Below, piece by piece: positions 1-10,430 of a stretch of 64,000 nucleotides of DNA (positions are counted from its first letter, which is position 1; every line of letters starts with the position of its first letter). Under the pieces are notes generated by a model. It was not told where the DNA came from, searched no databases, and saw nothing but the letters and a program-made list of their open reading frames with translations. The DNA is taken from positions 62,001 to 126,000 of the forward strand of contig CAVSHP010000024.1 in assembly GCA_963727635.1 (NCBI GenBank), read 5' to 3'. A program made the translations under genes and the position numbers. Source of the stretch: SZUA-36 sp963727635. Lineage in GTDB: Bacteria > Pseudomonadota > Gammaproteobacteria > Xanthomonadales > SZUA-36.

Positions 1-1
1 G

Positions 2-1369
2 TCGAAACTTATCACCAAGTACGGCTTGGCCGGGCCACGCTACACCTCTTACCCGACCGCCCTGCAGTTTCACGAGGGTTTTGATGCCGAAGCGTATCGT
101 CGTCACGTGCGCTACAGCAATGACGATCTGATACCAAGACCCCTGTCCCTGTACGTACATTTGCCGTTTTGCAAGGAGCTTTGCTACTACTGCGCCTGCA
201 ATAAAAAAGTCACACGAAACACGCAGCTTGCGGAACTTTACCTGCAGCATCTGGATAAGGAAATCGAGATGCAGGGTAAATTGTTTGACAGCGACCGGCA
301 GGTGATCCAACTACATTTTGGCGGTGGTACACCCACATATTATGATGACAGTCAGCTCCGGCATATCGTCGAGAAGCTGTCTGCCAATTTCCTCCTGAGC
401 CGCTCCGCCAGCCGTGAGTTCTCAATCGAGATCGACCCGCGAACAGTGGATGAGGGCAGGATTGCCCATCTGGCCGACATCGGTTTTAACCGGGTCAGCA
501 TGGGTATTCAGGATTTCGACCCCGCGGTACAAAAAGCTGTTAATCGCATTCAGGATGAAGGCAAGACCCTGCGGCTGATCGACGCGGCACGCGAGTCCGG
601 GTTCAATTCGGTCTCGGTGGATTTGATCTACGGACTGCCTTTGCAGACAGCAAAATCGTTTGAAAAAACCATCGACTCGGTGCTGACTTCGCGCCCAAAT
701 CGCCTGTCTGTCTACAACTATGCCCATTTACCCCATCTGTTCCGCGCCCAGCGCATGATCAGTTCTGATGAGGTACCAGCACCCGAAGTTCGCTTGCAAT
801 TGCTGGCCTCGACGATAACCAAACTGGTCGACGCGGGTTATGTCTACATCGGCATGGACCATTTCGCATTGCCTGATGACGAACTCGCAATCGCGATGGA
901 AAACGGTACATTGCAGCGTAATTTCCAGGGTTACTCCACCTGCCGTGAAACCGATCTGGTCGGCATGGGTGTCAGTGCAATTGGCAAGGTTGGCAATAGT
1001 TTTGTACAAAACCTCAAGGATATACGCGACTGGCAGGCGGCGATCGATAATGGCGGACTGCCGGTGTGGCGGGGCCTGAGCCTGAGTGGCGAAGACCGCC
1101 TCAGGAGAGGTGTGATCGCGGCAATCATGTGCCAGGGATTTGTCCGTTTTTCAGAATTTGAGCAAAATTATGGTATTGATTTCAACGATCATTTTGCCCT
1201 GGAATTAAAGTCTCTCAAGCCACTGGAAGAGGACGGCCTGATCGAACTATCCGAAGGCAGCATCGAGGTCACCCCGACCGGGCTACTGCTTTTACGTGCG
1301 ATTGCGATGAAATTTGATGAATACCTGATCAACGATCTGCAAGGAAAATCTTACTCGAAGGTCATTTAA
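2..1369 (+). CDS. hemN: Oxygen-independent coproporphyrinogen III oxidase (5' end outside window)
   Basis: Radical-SAM enzyme that decarboxylates coproporphyrinogen III to protoporphyrinogen IX without oxygen, in cytoplasmic heme synthesis. The reading frame is open from base 2 and already encodes the HemN N-terminal motif GPRYTSYPTA, so the start codon lies just before the window. The [4Fe-4S]/SAM cluster motif CKELCYYCAC (C-x3-C-x2-C-x-C) is at residues 57-66 of the visible fragment; E. coli HemN has it at 62-71, so only about five residues are missing. A glycine-rich FGGGTPTY SAM-binding segment follows. The next gene is an FNR/Anr-type regulator in the same direction, a pairing also seen in pseudomonads that fits control of anaerobic heme synthesis. 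An internal TTG at 26 is unlikely to be the true start. Confidence 0.95.
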   Translation, partial: SKLITKYGLAGPRYTSYPTALQFHEGFDAEAYRRHVRYSNDDLIPRPLSLYVHLPFCKELCYYCACNKKVTRNTQLAELYLQHLDKEIEMQGKLFDSDRQVIQLHFGGGTPTYYDDSQLRHIVEKLSANFLLSRSASREFSIEIDPRTVDEGRIAHLADIGFNRVSMGIQDFDPAVQKAVNRIQDEGKTLRLIDAARESGFNSVSVDLIYGLPLQTAKSFEKTIDSVLTSRPNRLSVYNYAHLPHLFRAQRMISSDEVPAPEVRLQLLASTITKLVDAGYVYIGMDHFALPDDELAIAMENGTLQRNFQGYSTCRETDLVGMGVSAIGKVGNSFVQNLKDIRDWQAAIDNGGLPVWRGLSLSGEDRLRRGVIAAIMCQGFVRFSEFEQNYGIDFNDHFALELKSLKPLEEDGLIELSEGSIEVTPTGLLLLRAIAMKFDEYLINDLQGKSYSKVI

Positions 1370-1431
1370 TCTTTCTGTTAGGATATAATCGTCTGCTAAT
1401 TTTAACCATTGGCACTGGATTTGGCGATTAT

Positions 1432-2166
1432 ATGAGCTCTGATATACACCCGAAACCATATTTCCCTGAACGTATACAAGTTGCATGTAGCCAGTGCACA
1501 CTGGGTGATCTGTGTCTTCCCCGCAGTCTCGACGCCGCCGGCGTCGAACAATTTGAACATATTGTCAACAAGTCCCGCCCCATACAACCCGGCGAGCACA
1601 TATTTCGTGCGGGTGACAAATTCCAGTCAATTGCGGCGGTTCGCGCGGGTTGTTTCAAGAGTTATGTCATTGACAAGAATGGTGAGGAGCAGGTGCTGGG
1701 ATTTTATCTTCCCGGCGAGATCATAGGCTTTGACGCCATCCACGAGAAGACACACAAGGCCAACGTGGTTGCGCTCGACACCAGTTCGGTCTGTGGTCTC
1801 AGCTTCGAATCGGTTACCGAGATGGCGAGGCAGTTGCCGCAGTTGCAGGAAGAACTGTTCCGCGTCATGAGCCTGCATATTTCCGAACTCGAGGCGAGTG
1901 CCGCCGATCTGAGTGCCGAGGAAAGAATTGCCAGCCTTCTGTGTTCTCTGTCGAAACGCTTTGCAAGCAGGGGTTACTCCGCCAAGGAGTTCAACCTGAG
2001 CATGTCGCGCCGGGATATCGCCAGTAATCTGCGTCTTGCCACGGAAACCATCTCACGGGTTCTTGCGCGTTTTCAAAGCGCCGGTATCATCCGCGTCAAT
2101 CGCAAGAAAGTGGCGATACTGGATTCGGATAAGCTGAAAGAACTGGCACGCCGCGACACGTGCTAG
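1432..2166 (+). CDS. anr: FNR/Anr-type oxygen-sensing transcriptional regulator
   Basis: CRP/FNR-family regulator of 244 aa that should sense oxygen through a labile [4Fe-4S] cluster and switch on anaerobic genes. Four cysteines fit the FNR ligand pattern: C19, C22 and C28 in the N-terminus, and C121 after the cyclic-nucleotide-like beta-roll, against C20, C23, C29 and C122 in E. coli Fnr. The C-terminal helix-turn-helix near residues 185-225 contains ETISRVL, the E-x2-SR recognition helix typical of FNR binding to TTGAT-N4-ATCAA. I see no convincing FNR box in the 62 bases upstream. It follows hemN in the same direction. The symbol could equally be fnr; the family call is firm. Confidence 0.93.
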   Translation: MSSDIHPKPYFPERIQVACSQCTLGDLCLPRSLDAAGVEQFEHIVNKSRPIQPGEHIFRAGDKFQSIAAVRAGCFKSYVIDKNGEEQVLGFYLPGEIIGFDAIHEKTHKANVVALDTSSVCGLSFESVTEMARQLPQLQEELFRVMSLHISELEASAADLSAEERIASLLCSLSKRFASRGYSAKEFNLSMSRRDIASNLRLATETISRVLARFQSAGIIRVNRKKVAILDSDKLKELARRDTC

Positions 2167-2208
2167 GGCCTGTTAACACCATGCGGATGCCCATCACCGC
2201 AGGTTGAC

Positions 2209-3150
2209 GTGGTGAATAAGCTTCTTATCCTGGCGGCCGACGCCGCAAAATACACCGAACTTGTCACTGCTGCCGATTTGCCGCAACTGGAAATCAGGAC
2301 GGCCATTGATGCCGTGTCCGCACAAACCCTGGTTGCCGGGTGCAATATCATCCTGGGTGACCCCAACCTGGTCAAAAAAGTGCTGGCCCCGGCCGACCGG
2401 CTTGAGTGGGTACAGTCAAGTTGGGCCGGCGTCGACCACCTGTGCCGGGCGGAATTGCGCCAGGATTATATTCTTACCAATGCAAAAGGTATGTTCGGCG
2501 CGCTCATCGGTGAGTACGTGATGGCCTATGTTTTTGCGCATGAACGGCAGCTGTTCAGGATGCGGAAAAATCAGCTGGAACGACGCTGGCGGCCCCTGGG
2601 CTATCGCCCGGCAAAGGACATCAGTCTCGGCATCGTCGGCCTGGGGTCGATCGGTCGGGAATTGGCCCTGACGGCCCGGCACTTCGGTATCCATGTAACG
2701 GGTCTCAACCGTTCCGGAAAACCCTGTGATGCTGTTGACAAGGTTTACACGGCGGATGAAATGGCCGCTTTCCTGGCGGGGCTGGATTACGTGATCCTGA
2801 CCCTGCCGGCGACGCCCCAAACTCGGCATTTCATCAACGCCGACGTACTCAGGCTGATGAAGCCGTCCGCGGTGCTGATCAACGTCGGCCGGGGTAACAG
2901 CATCAGCGAGACCGACCTGGTACAGGCCTTGCGTGACGGGGTTATCGGCGGTGCGGTGCTCGACGTTTTTGAAAACGAACCCCTGGCCCAGGACAGCCCG
3001 CTGTGGCTGATGCCAAATGTTTTCATCACGCCGCATACCTCGGCGATCAGTTTCCCCGATGAGATCGCGCGGGTGTTCATCGACAATTACCAACGATTTT
3101 TACATGGGGAACCCTTGCAGCATGTCGTGGATTTTGAGTTGGGATATTGA
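2209..3150 (+). CDS. D-2-hydroxyacid dehydrogenase (GhrA-like)
   Basis: NAD(P)-dependent reductase of 2-oxo acids, 313 aa, close to the GhrA glyoxylate/hydroxypyruvate reductase length (312). The Rossmann motif GLGSIG lies near residue 143, and the catalytic triad expected for the family is present: R228 in NVGRGNS, E257 in ENEPL and H276 in PHTSA. The C-terminal AISFPDEIA also resembles GhrA relatives. The start is GTG at 2209, followed directly by a second in-frame GTG at 2212; a weak purine-rich stretch precedes it. The substrate cannot be fixed from sequence; glyoxylate or hydroxypyruvate is an inference from subfamily resemblance. Confidence 0.88.
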   Translation: MVNKLLILAADAAKYTELVTAADLPQLEIRTAIDAVSAQTLVAGCNIILGDPNLVKKVLAPADRLEWVQSSWAGVDHLCRAELRQDYILTNAKGMFGALIGEYVMAYVFAHERQLFRMRKNQLERRWRPLGYRPAKDISLGIVGLGSIGRELALTARHFGIHVTGLNRSGKPCDAVDKVYTADEMAAFLAGLDYVILTLPATPQTRHFINADVLRLMKPSAVLINVGRGNSISETDLVQALRDGVIGGAVLDVFENEPLAQDSPLWLMPNVFITPHTSAISFPDEIARVFIDNYQRFLHGEPLQHVVDFELGY

Positions 3151-3186
3151 AGTGCCTACACTGGGCCCCAGGGAGAAACCGCAGTC

Positions 3187-3777
3187 TTGAAAACCTTAAA
3201 ACACATGTTTGACAGAAACCTGGCGTGGGCGACCGCGATCAAGGAGAAAGATCCGGCTTTTTTCCCGGCGTTGGCCGCCCAGCAAAATCCCGAGTACCTG
3301 TGGATCGGTTGTTCAGACAGCCGGGTTCCGGCGAACCAGATTATCGACCTGCCGCCAGGTGAGGTGTTTGTACACCGGAATATTGCCAATGTCGTCGTGC
3401 ACACCGACCTGAATTGCCTTTCGGTGATTCACTTTGCGGTTGAAATCCTCAGGGTCAAGCACATCATCGTCTGCGGTCATTATGGCTGTGGTGGTGTCAT
3501 GGCCGCGATGGAGGACAGGGACCACGGACTCATCGATAACTGGCTACGCCACATCAGGGATGTGGACCGTTTTAATGCCGACAAGCTGGAGGGTCTCGAT
3601 GAACATGCGCGGCTTGACATGCTGTGTGAACTGAACGTCAAGGAACAGGTAACCAACGTGTGTAACACACCCGTGGTGCAAAAAGCCTGGAAAGACGGGC
3701 AGGATCTTTCCATTCATGGATGGATCTATAACATCAACAACGGACTCCTGAAAGACCTGGTCACCTTCGATTCCTAG
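3187..3777 (+). CDS. can: Beta-class carbonic anhydrase
   Basis: Zinc enzyme interconverting CO2 and bicarbonate, 196 aa. The zinc ligands and dyad fall at C42, D44 (CSDSRVPANQI), H98 and C101 (CGHYGCGG), which is exactly the numbering of E. coli Can and supports the TTG start at 3187 over the in-frame ATG at 3208. An HRNIANVV segment between them is typical of the family. It follows the 2-hydroxyacid dehydrogenase with 36 bases between and converges on btuB; a TIR-bearing hairpin element fills the gap downstream. Confidence 0.95.
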   Translation: MKTLKHMFDRNLAWATAIKEKDPAFFPALAAQQNPEYLWIGCSDSRVPANQIIDLPPGEVFVHRNIANVVVHTDLNCLSVIHFAVEILRVKHIIVCGHYGCGGVMAAMEDRDHGLIDNWLRHIRDVDRFNADKLEGLDEHARLDMLCELNVKEQVTNVCNTPVVQKAWKDGQDLSIHGWIYNINNGLLKDLVTFDS

Positions 3778-3843
3778 GCTGGCGGGGCAGCAGAAAATTA
3801 ACGGAATCACATTGCTGTCCCACTTTATCTGGTGGGGGGGACA

Positions 3844-3949
3844 CTGGGGCGGGTAGTTATTACCAGGACACGCCCATGAACCCATCCCTGGGGGGCTCGA
3901 TACTCGGCTTCCTGCCTCGTACGGTCCTGCTAATAACTACCCGCCCCAG
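3844..3949. repeat. Large hairpin A1 with conserved loop
   Basis: 26-base arms at 3844-3869 and 3924-3949 pair with one mismatch (CTGGGGCGGGTAGTTATTA at the outer end, CAGGAC at the inner end). The 54-base loop ends in CTCGGCTTCCTGCCTCGTAC, the sequence conserved in every other hairpin of the family. Arm type matches copies B and C2. Confidence 0.85.
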
Positions 3950-4017
3950 CGTCCGTCAACCGCCGTGCAAATCTGTCAGGAACCATTGGCCTATGTTTAC
4001 GCACAGCGGCGAGGGTG

Positions 4018-4110
4018 TGCAGTACCTTACTTCAGGACCGTACGAGACAGGATGTCGAGTATCGAGCGCCCATGGATGGTTCACAGCGAGTCCTGAAGTA
4101 AGGTACTGCA
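4018..4110. repeat. Large hairpin A2 with conserved loop, inverted
   Basis: 21-base arms at 4018-4038 and 4090-4110 pair perfectly (TGCAGTACCTTACTTCAGGA plus C). The arms differ from those of A1 except for the inner CAGGAC. The loop is the same conserved unit as in A1 but in the opposite orientation (CGTACGAGACAGGATGTCGA). The same left arm occurs unpaired in copy D and, slightly changed, at the left end of copy C. Confidence 0.85.
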
Positions 4111-4220
4111 TGGCCTCGGCGCCCATACAGAAATCGAAACAATTTCCAGTCAGGCAATCCGAAATGGGACCTTTACGTGAGCATAGGGAATTTAGATTAA
4201 GCGGGACAGCAATTATCGGG

Positions 4221-6170
4221 TTAGAAATCGAAACGCCCTCGCAGACCGGCGTAGATGGCCCTGCCGGGGCGAACAAAGCCAAGCACTTCCTCGTATTCCT
4301 TGTCGAACAGGTTGCTGATACGGCCCGTCACATCCAGCGAGCGTGTCAGTTTCCATGAACCGGCCAGGTTCACCACGGTGTACGCGCTGATCTCCACGCG
4401 TTCGGCGACATACGTTTCAGGTGAATAGAAATCGTCCTGTTGCACACCGTTATAGTTCAGATTCAGATTCAGGTTGCCACGGTTGCCGGCGAAATAGTAA
4501 TTGGCTGACAGGCTGGCCGTATGCCTGGGCCGTCTGACTTCCTGTTTCGTTTGGCCCAATTCATTTTGCTCCCTGGCATTGGTGTAGGTATAGGTTGCCA
4601 CGAGCGCAAAGGATTCACCAAGATTCGCATCGAAAACGGCTTCGATGCCTGTGCGCGTGCTGTCGCTTGCCCTGTTCCTTGCGGTAAACAGAAAGGATTC
4701 CGGGTCAAATACGAAACCGTCGATTTCGTCCTGCAAATCCTGGTCAAACCAGGACAGCTGAAGTTGATACCTGTCGCTGTCCCAACGGCTGTCGAAACCG
4801 ATTTCCCAGCCCCTGGATGATTCCGGTTTCAAGTCCGGATTACCGATGAAGAAATCCTCAAAATAGCCATAGCGCTCGGTGAAGGTCGGCGCTTTCGAGC
4901 CGGTGCCCGCCGAACCACGCAGACGCAGGACAGGAGAGATCTGGTAAGAGGCTGACAGTTGCCAGGTCCGGGCATTGTCAAAATCACTGTAATCATCGAG
5001 CCTGGCGCTTGCTGTCCAGGTAAAACCACTGACTGGTTTACCAATATATTCCACCGCGTAGCCGGTTACATCGTAGCTCTGATCCTGGTTGGGGTCGCCA
5101 TAATCGGTCGCCACGCCACGTTGCGAAAAATCGATGGTCTCGTATTCGAGGGCAAAACCGAGGCGGTGGTTCTGCGCTTCATCCAGGGCCAGCCCCGCCC
5201 GCAGGCGGTAGTCGAGTGTCGTGGAAGTTGTGGAACTGCTCCACAGCCCGTCGCTGATATTATCATTGTCAGAGCGCATCCGGTTGGCGGAGAAACTGCC
5301 CGTCCACGGGCTATCCGCTGGCGCGTAACGCAGTTCGCCGGTGAGGAAACCCTGCGTGGAATCGGTCACCCGGTCAGCATCCATGGGCAGGCCGGTGAGG
5401 TAATAGTCGACGTCATCGAATTCGCTGGTCGCATCGATCCATTGTCCGGATAAACGCAGCTTGAAAGCATCAGCGGCGTCAAATTCAATGGCGATATTGC
5501 CGGTGGTGTTCTGTGCGCCATCTTTTTCGTTACCGGTCCGTGACACGTTGGTGCCGTCGCTATCCAGGTAGGACAGACCACCATTGATGCGCACAGCTTC
5601 GCCCGCATACCCGCCATCCACGCTGAGGTTGTAGGAGTCGAAAGAACCGGCCTCGACATTGCCCGACAGATAATGGTCTTGCACGTCCTTTCTGCGGATG
5701 ATATTGATCACGCCGGCAATTGCATCACTGCCCCAGGTGGCGCTTTGCGGCCCGCGGATGATTTCGATACGCTCGATATTGGAGGTCAGTGCAAACTGGT
5801 ACTGGAATTCACCGCTGGCGGCAGGATCGTTGGCGCGTACACCGTCCATCAGGACCAGCAACTGGTTGGCCTCGGCGCCGCGTACACGCACCTGGGTTTG
5901 TGATCCGGCGCCGCCGGCCTGGCTGACGGTAAAACCCGGCACATCACGCAGCAGTTCGGACAGGTACTTGAACTGTTTTTTCTCGATTTCCTCAGCCGTG
6001 ATGACCGTCACGGAACTGCCGATGTCGCCGATGGCAATCGGCTCGAGCCGGGCCGTGACCAAAACGTGTTCCAGTGGCAGGATTTCATCGGCAACAAGTG
6101 GTTGGCTGAATGCCGCCATTAGTATCAACGCGGCCCGGATCGAACCGGTGCACTTCTGTGGTCTTGTCAT
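4221..6170 (-). CDS. btuB: TonB-dependent vitamin B12 outer-membrane receptor
   Basis: Outer-membrane beta-barrel transporter taking up corrinoids with energy from TonB-ExbBD, about 649 aa. A signal peptide (ALILMAAFSQPLVA) is followed by a TonB-box-like EHVLVTARLE, a plug domain (VTVITAEEIEKKQ, then VRVRGAEANQLLVLMDGVRA) and a barrel ending in the outer-membrane signature FDF. I choose the ATG at 6170, preceded by GGAAAAG, over an upstream in-frame start at 6203. The upstream cobalamin riboswitch fixes the substrate class as B12-related. No other B12 genes lie next to it. Element A lies 7 bases past the stop. Confidence 0.93.
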   Translation of the reverse strand: MTRPQKCTGSIRAALILMAAFSQPLVADEILPLEHVLVTARLEPIAIGDIGSSVTVITAEEIEKKQFKYLSELLRDVPGFTVSQAGGAGSQTQVRVRGAEANQLLVLMDGVRANDPAASGEFQYQFALTSNIERIEIIRGPQSATWGSDAIAGVINIIRRKDVQDHYLSGNVEAGSFDSYNLSVDGGYAGEAVRINGGLSYLDSDGTNVSRTGNEKDGAQNTTGNIAIEFDAADAFKLRLSGQWIDATSEFDDVDYYLTGLPMDADRVTDSTQGFLTGELRYAPADSPWTGSFSANRMRSDNDNISDGLWSSSTTSTTLDYRLRAGLALDEAQNHRLGFALEYETIDFSQRGVATDYGDPNQDQSYDVTGYAVEYIGKPVSGFTWTASARLDDYSDFDNARTWQLSASYQISPVLRLRGSAGTGSKAPTFTERYGYFEDFFIGNPDLKPESSRGWEIGFDSRWDSDRYQLQLSWFDQDLQDEIDGFVFDPESFLFTARNRASDSTRTGIEAVFDANLGESFALVATYTYTNAREQNELGQTKQEVRRPRHTASLSANYYFAGNRGNLNLNLNYNGVQQDDFYSPETYVAERVEISAYTVVNLAGSWKLTRSLDVTGRISNLFDKEYEEVLGFVRPGRAIYAGLRGRFDF

Positions 6171-6319
6171 TATCTTTTCCAGCGCGATCTCACCCGAACG
6201 CACAACGCTGTGCCGGTTGCGGCCGCTGGAAGCTGGGAGGCTGTTTCTGGTTCCGGATGAGCCCGGGGGAAGCAGTGCTCACCCGCTTCCGCCCGCCGCG
6301 AATGCACAAGTGAATATAA

Positions 6320-6490
6320 CTGCTGGCCGGTCTCCGGGCTTGCGAAGAGCGATACGAATACCGCTAGTGACGGATCGCCTTCCCATGCCGAAACACAGTG
6401 GCTGCGATGACCCGTACCTTCGCCTACCGTTGCGGGGGCAGCGACGGAATTGCCGAAATGTGGCTCACCGTCTTCCCGTTTAATCCCTTG
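6320..6490 (-). promoter_or_regulatory. Cobalamin (B12) riboswitch upstream of btuB
   Basis: Read on the minus strand, the 5' part has GGGAAGACGGTGAGCC, then the nearly invariant B12-box core GCTGCCCCCGCAAC, followed by GCCACTG, a GGGAAGGC segment and the 3' AGCCCGGAGACCGGCC. These are the ordered sequence blocks of the AdoCbl riboswitch. It ends roughly 150 bases before the btuB start, so it probably represses btuB translation or transcription when B12 is bound. A TTGACA lies further upstream at about 6553-6558, but no good -10 was found with it. Confidence 0.95.
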
Positions 6491-6636
6491 ACTGAGCAGT
6501 CAAAAGGACACCTGCAGACTCATGTGAAGGTTGATAGATTGATGATCACTTGTCAAGCCGCAGGGTGCGTAAATGTCACCCTGTTTCAATCATGTAAGCC
6601 CCGGTTGGTGCGCAATGGGTTATTTACCCGTAAGGG

Positions 6637-8265
<1,629 letters not shown>

Positions 8266-8476
8266 GTTGTTTCCTTCAGAAAGTCAATCGGTGTTTATTG
8301 TGTATTTGGATAATATACCAATTGTTCGATTTGCAAGATCTGTTCGCGTGATTTTCACTACGCGGGTCCGGGGACAGGCGCCTGGATTTGCAAGCGGGGT
8401 AGAACCTGCAGAATGTATCCAAGCAGTTGTTAATGGATTAGTATGGATCAATCACATCGATTTGCGGGGTAATGAC

Positions 8477-8656
8477 ATGCCTTTCTGGAAGCGGGTCCTG
8501 ATTTTGCTGGTAGCGGTGATGGTTGTCAGTTTTATTGCTGGTCTTATCTGGCATGCAGTGTTTAATGTTTACCTGCCGAGCTATATCTCCGGCATCGTTG
8601 GCGGACTTTCAGCGGTATTTATCTGGGACCTGTTGAAAAAGTCACAATCGGATTAG
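8477..8656 (+). CDS. Small inner-membrane protein, 59 aa
   Basis: The ATG at 8477 gives a 59-residue protein starting MPFWKRVLILLVAVMVV. It has two predicted membrane helices (about residues 5-27 and 35-53) with a positive N-terminus and a lysine-rich end (LLKKSQSD). A weak GGGGT lies upstream. The family is not recognised. A longer in-frame extension from 8264 exists but shows no protein-like composition. It sits 74 bases before the GST-like gene and may be co-transcribed. Confidence 0.6.
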   Translation: MPFWKRVLILLVAVMVVSFIAGLIWHAVFNVYLPSYISGIVGGLSAVFIWDLLKKSQSD

Positions 8657-8730
8657 GGACGGGTTTCGTCCGCTTTGGCAACAGACAAACCTCCCGCGCC
8701 TTTTCATGCGAATGCCAAAGGGATACGGGT

Positions 8731-9675
8731 ATGACCGGAAAGCGGCTTTTTATTCACTCTGTTTTTCTGTGCCTGCTGCCAATCCTGGTTGCCTGGTTTG
8801 GAATTTCGGTAACGGGTGCGCTCTTGCTGGTTATCACCGCGCTCGCTTGGCGCTGGATGATTACCCTGAGCGGCATCATCTTCCCCGAGAAAACACCCGA
8901 GCTGGAACTTGAAACCATTGCCGCCAGCCATTTTGTCGAAAAAGTCCGCTGGTGCATGGATCGTCTCGGTATCGACTACACGGAACGTCAGTGGGTTGGA
9001 GTTCTGGGGGTCTTTTCCATGGGCCGCTCGGTTCCGGAACTCAAGATCCGCACCGGACTGGTACGCTCAAAGATCGGTAATTCACCCGAAATTCTACGTT
9101 ATCTGTGGGGCGCCTACGCGGTTGGCCTGGGTGACAGGGCACGCTTCCTGGAACCGACTGAAGAGCGTCTGGCCATGGAGCAAAGACTCGACCGCTACGG
9201 CAGGGATCTGCAGGTCTGGGTCTATTATCATATTCTCGATGACCGGAAGTTGACGCAGCACGCATGGGGCTGCAACAGTTCTTCGATAGCCGCCTGGCAA
9301 CGCTACCTCGTCATCGCCGTGTTTCCCGTTTTGCGCGTTCTGTTGCGCAAGGCATTCAGCATCACCGATGCCCATTACGCCAAAGCTGTAAAACACATCG
9401 AGGCCATCTTGGCGGAAACCGACGCATTGCTCGGCGACGGCAGGGTTTCCATTCTTGGCGATGATTCGATCAACTATGTCGATATCACGTTTGCGTCATT
9501 TTCCGCTTTGTGGCTGCAACCGCCGGAATTCGGACGTGACAAGGCTGATGCCGTGCGGGTCGAGCGGCAGCGGGCGCCCGCGGCGATGCGGGCGGACATT
9601 GAACGCTGGATTGAAACCTATCCGCGCGCGAGCGGGTTTGTCAGCGCGCTTTACCAGTCGGAACGCGTGCGCTGA
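8731..9675 (+). CDS. Membrane-anchored glutathione S-transferase-like protein
   Basis: 314 aa. The N-terminus has one or two hydrophobic segments (about residues 5-45), followed by a thioredoxin-like GST N-domain (ASHFVEKVRWCMDRLGIDY ... VPELKI ... GNSPEILRYLWG) and an all-alpha GST C-domain with SINYVDITFASFSALWL. Soluble GSTs lack the leading membrane part, so this is an anchored member whose GST domain starts near residue 68. The thiol chemistry and substrate are unknown. It converges on eda, 12 bases between the stop codons. Confidence 0.75.
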   Translation: MTGKRLFIHSVFLCLLPILVAWFGISVTGALLLVITALAWRWMITLSGIIFPEKTPELELETIAASHFVEKVRWCMDRLGIDYTERQWVGVLGVFSMGRSVPELKIRTGLVRSKIGNSPEILRYLWGAYAVGLGDRARFLEPTEERLAMEQRLDRYGRDLQVWVYYHILDDRKLTQHAWGCNSSSIAAWQRYLVIAVFPVLRVLLRKAFSITDAHYAKAVKHIEAILAETDALLGDGRVSILGDDSINYVDITFASFSALWLQPPEFGRDKADAVRVERQRAPAAMRADIERWIETYPRASGFVSALYQSERVR

Positions 9676-9687
9676 TCAAAACTTTCG

Positions 9688-10323
9688 TCAGGTACTTGCC
9701 CTGACAGCGGCTATACACTGCGCGGCGCGTTCCTCGATGGCGTCCCAGCGTCCTGCGGCGATGTCCGCGGGCACGAACAGGGGCGTCACAAATCCGGCGG
9801 CATACGCGCCAGCCGCGATCCACGCCCCGGCGTTGTGCTGATCTACCCCATTGGTGGGCACGATCTTCAACCACGGCATCGGCCCGAGCACGGCGCGTAC
9901 CCAGTCGGGACCACCATTGGGGCTTGGGAAAAGCTTGCAAAGCTGGGCGCCGGCGCGGTGCGCGCGTAACATTTCCGTCGGCGTATGGGTGCCGGGCATG
10001 CAGGCCACACCGAGCTCGTTCGCTGCCTCAATGACCACTTCGTCGACGACGGGTGAAACGAGAAAACGGGCGCCGGCTTCCACAGACTGCCGGGCTTCAT
10101 CAGCATTCATGACCGTACCGGTGCCAACCACCAGGCCTTCGCGTCGGGAAAAATCCTGCACCAGATCAAAGACGCCCGGAATGGTCAGTGTGAATTCGAT
10201 GATGCGGAATCCGCCACGTATGGCAGCCTCCATCGCTTGCGCAGCTTTTTCCTGATCATTGGTGCGTAATATCGCGCTGGCTTTGTCGCGGCCGAATTGT
10301 TCGACGAAGACTTCTGGGGTCAC
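9688..10323 (-). CDS. eda: KDPG/KHG aldolase
   Basis: Class I aldolase of the Entner-Doudoroff pathway that splits 2-keto-3-deoxy-6-phosphogluconate into pyruvate and glyceraldehyde-3-phosphate; it may also act on 4-hydroxy-2-oxoglutarate. 211 aa, the usual length. The Schiff-base lysine is K130 in QLCKLFP, the general-base glutamate is E43 in IIEFTL, and the phosphate/pyruvate pocket motif IVPTNGV is present. The start is GTG at 10323 with AGGAG about 8 bases upstream. No edd neighbour is visible, so its pathway partner lies elsewhere. Confidence 0.92.
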   Translation of the reverse strand: MTPEVFVEQFGRDKASAILRTNDQEKAAQAMEAAIRGGFRIIEFTLTIPGVFDLVQDFSRREGLVVGTGTVMNADEARQSVEAGARFLVSPVVDEVVIEAANELGVACMPGTHTPTEMLRAHRAGAQLCKLFPSPNGGPDWVRAVLGPMPWLKIVPTNGVDQHNAGAWIAAGAYAAGFVTPLFVPADIAAGRWDAIEERAAQCIAAVRAST

Positions 10324-10430
10324 GGAATCTGCTCCTGCTGATGGCTGCTCGAAGAACGGATGGTAACCGTAAAGGGCGGTTTTTTACAGCGAAGACAGGC
10401 GCAAAACCGCGAAGATTTTTCGGTTGTCTC

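Larger units (their letters stand above)
3811..4213. mobile_element. Hairpin-containing non-autonomous element, copy A (about 403 bp)
   Basis: No credible gene. The ends are imperfect inverted repeats (ATTGCTGTCCCACTTTATCT at the left; the right end read inward is ATTGCTGTCCCGCTTAATCT) and resemble the terminal repeats of the IS4-family element at 43.5-44.8 kb (CACTGCTGTCCCACTTAA). Inside are two large hairpins (3844-3949 and 4018-4110) joined by a linker of about 68 bases that recurs in copies B and C. The right end stops 7 bases before the btuB stop codon, between two convergent genes. Flanking target duplication is not clear. Short reading frames inside merely follow the palindromes. That the IS4 transposase moves it is inference from shared ends. 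Confidence 0.75.

Noticed and set aside
3844..3949. Hairpins as integron attC sites
   Set aside because: They lack the GTTRRRY/RYYYAAC ends and extrahelical bases of attC, and no integrase or cassette order is seen. The shared ends are of IS4 type.
3956..4358. Open frames of 108-160 codons across element A on both strands
   Set aside because: They run through perfect palindromes and conserved hairpin loops, lack ribosome-binding sites and end inside btuB antisense; their codons mirror the DNA repeats.
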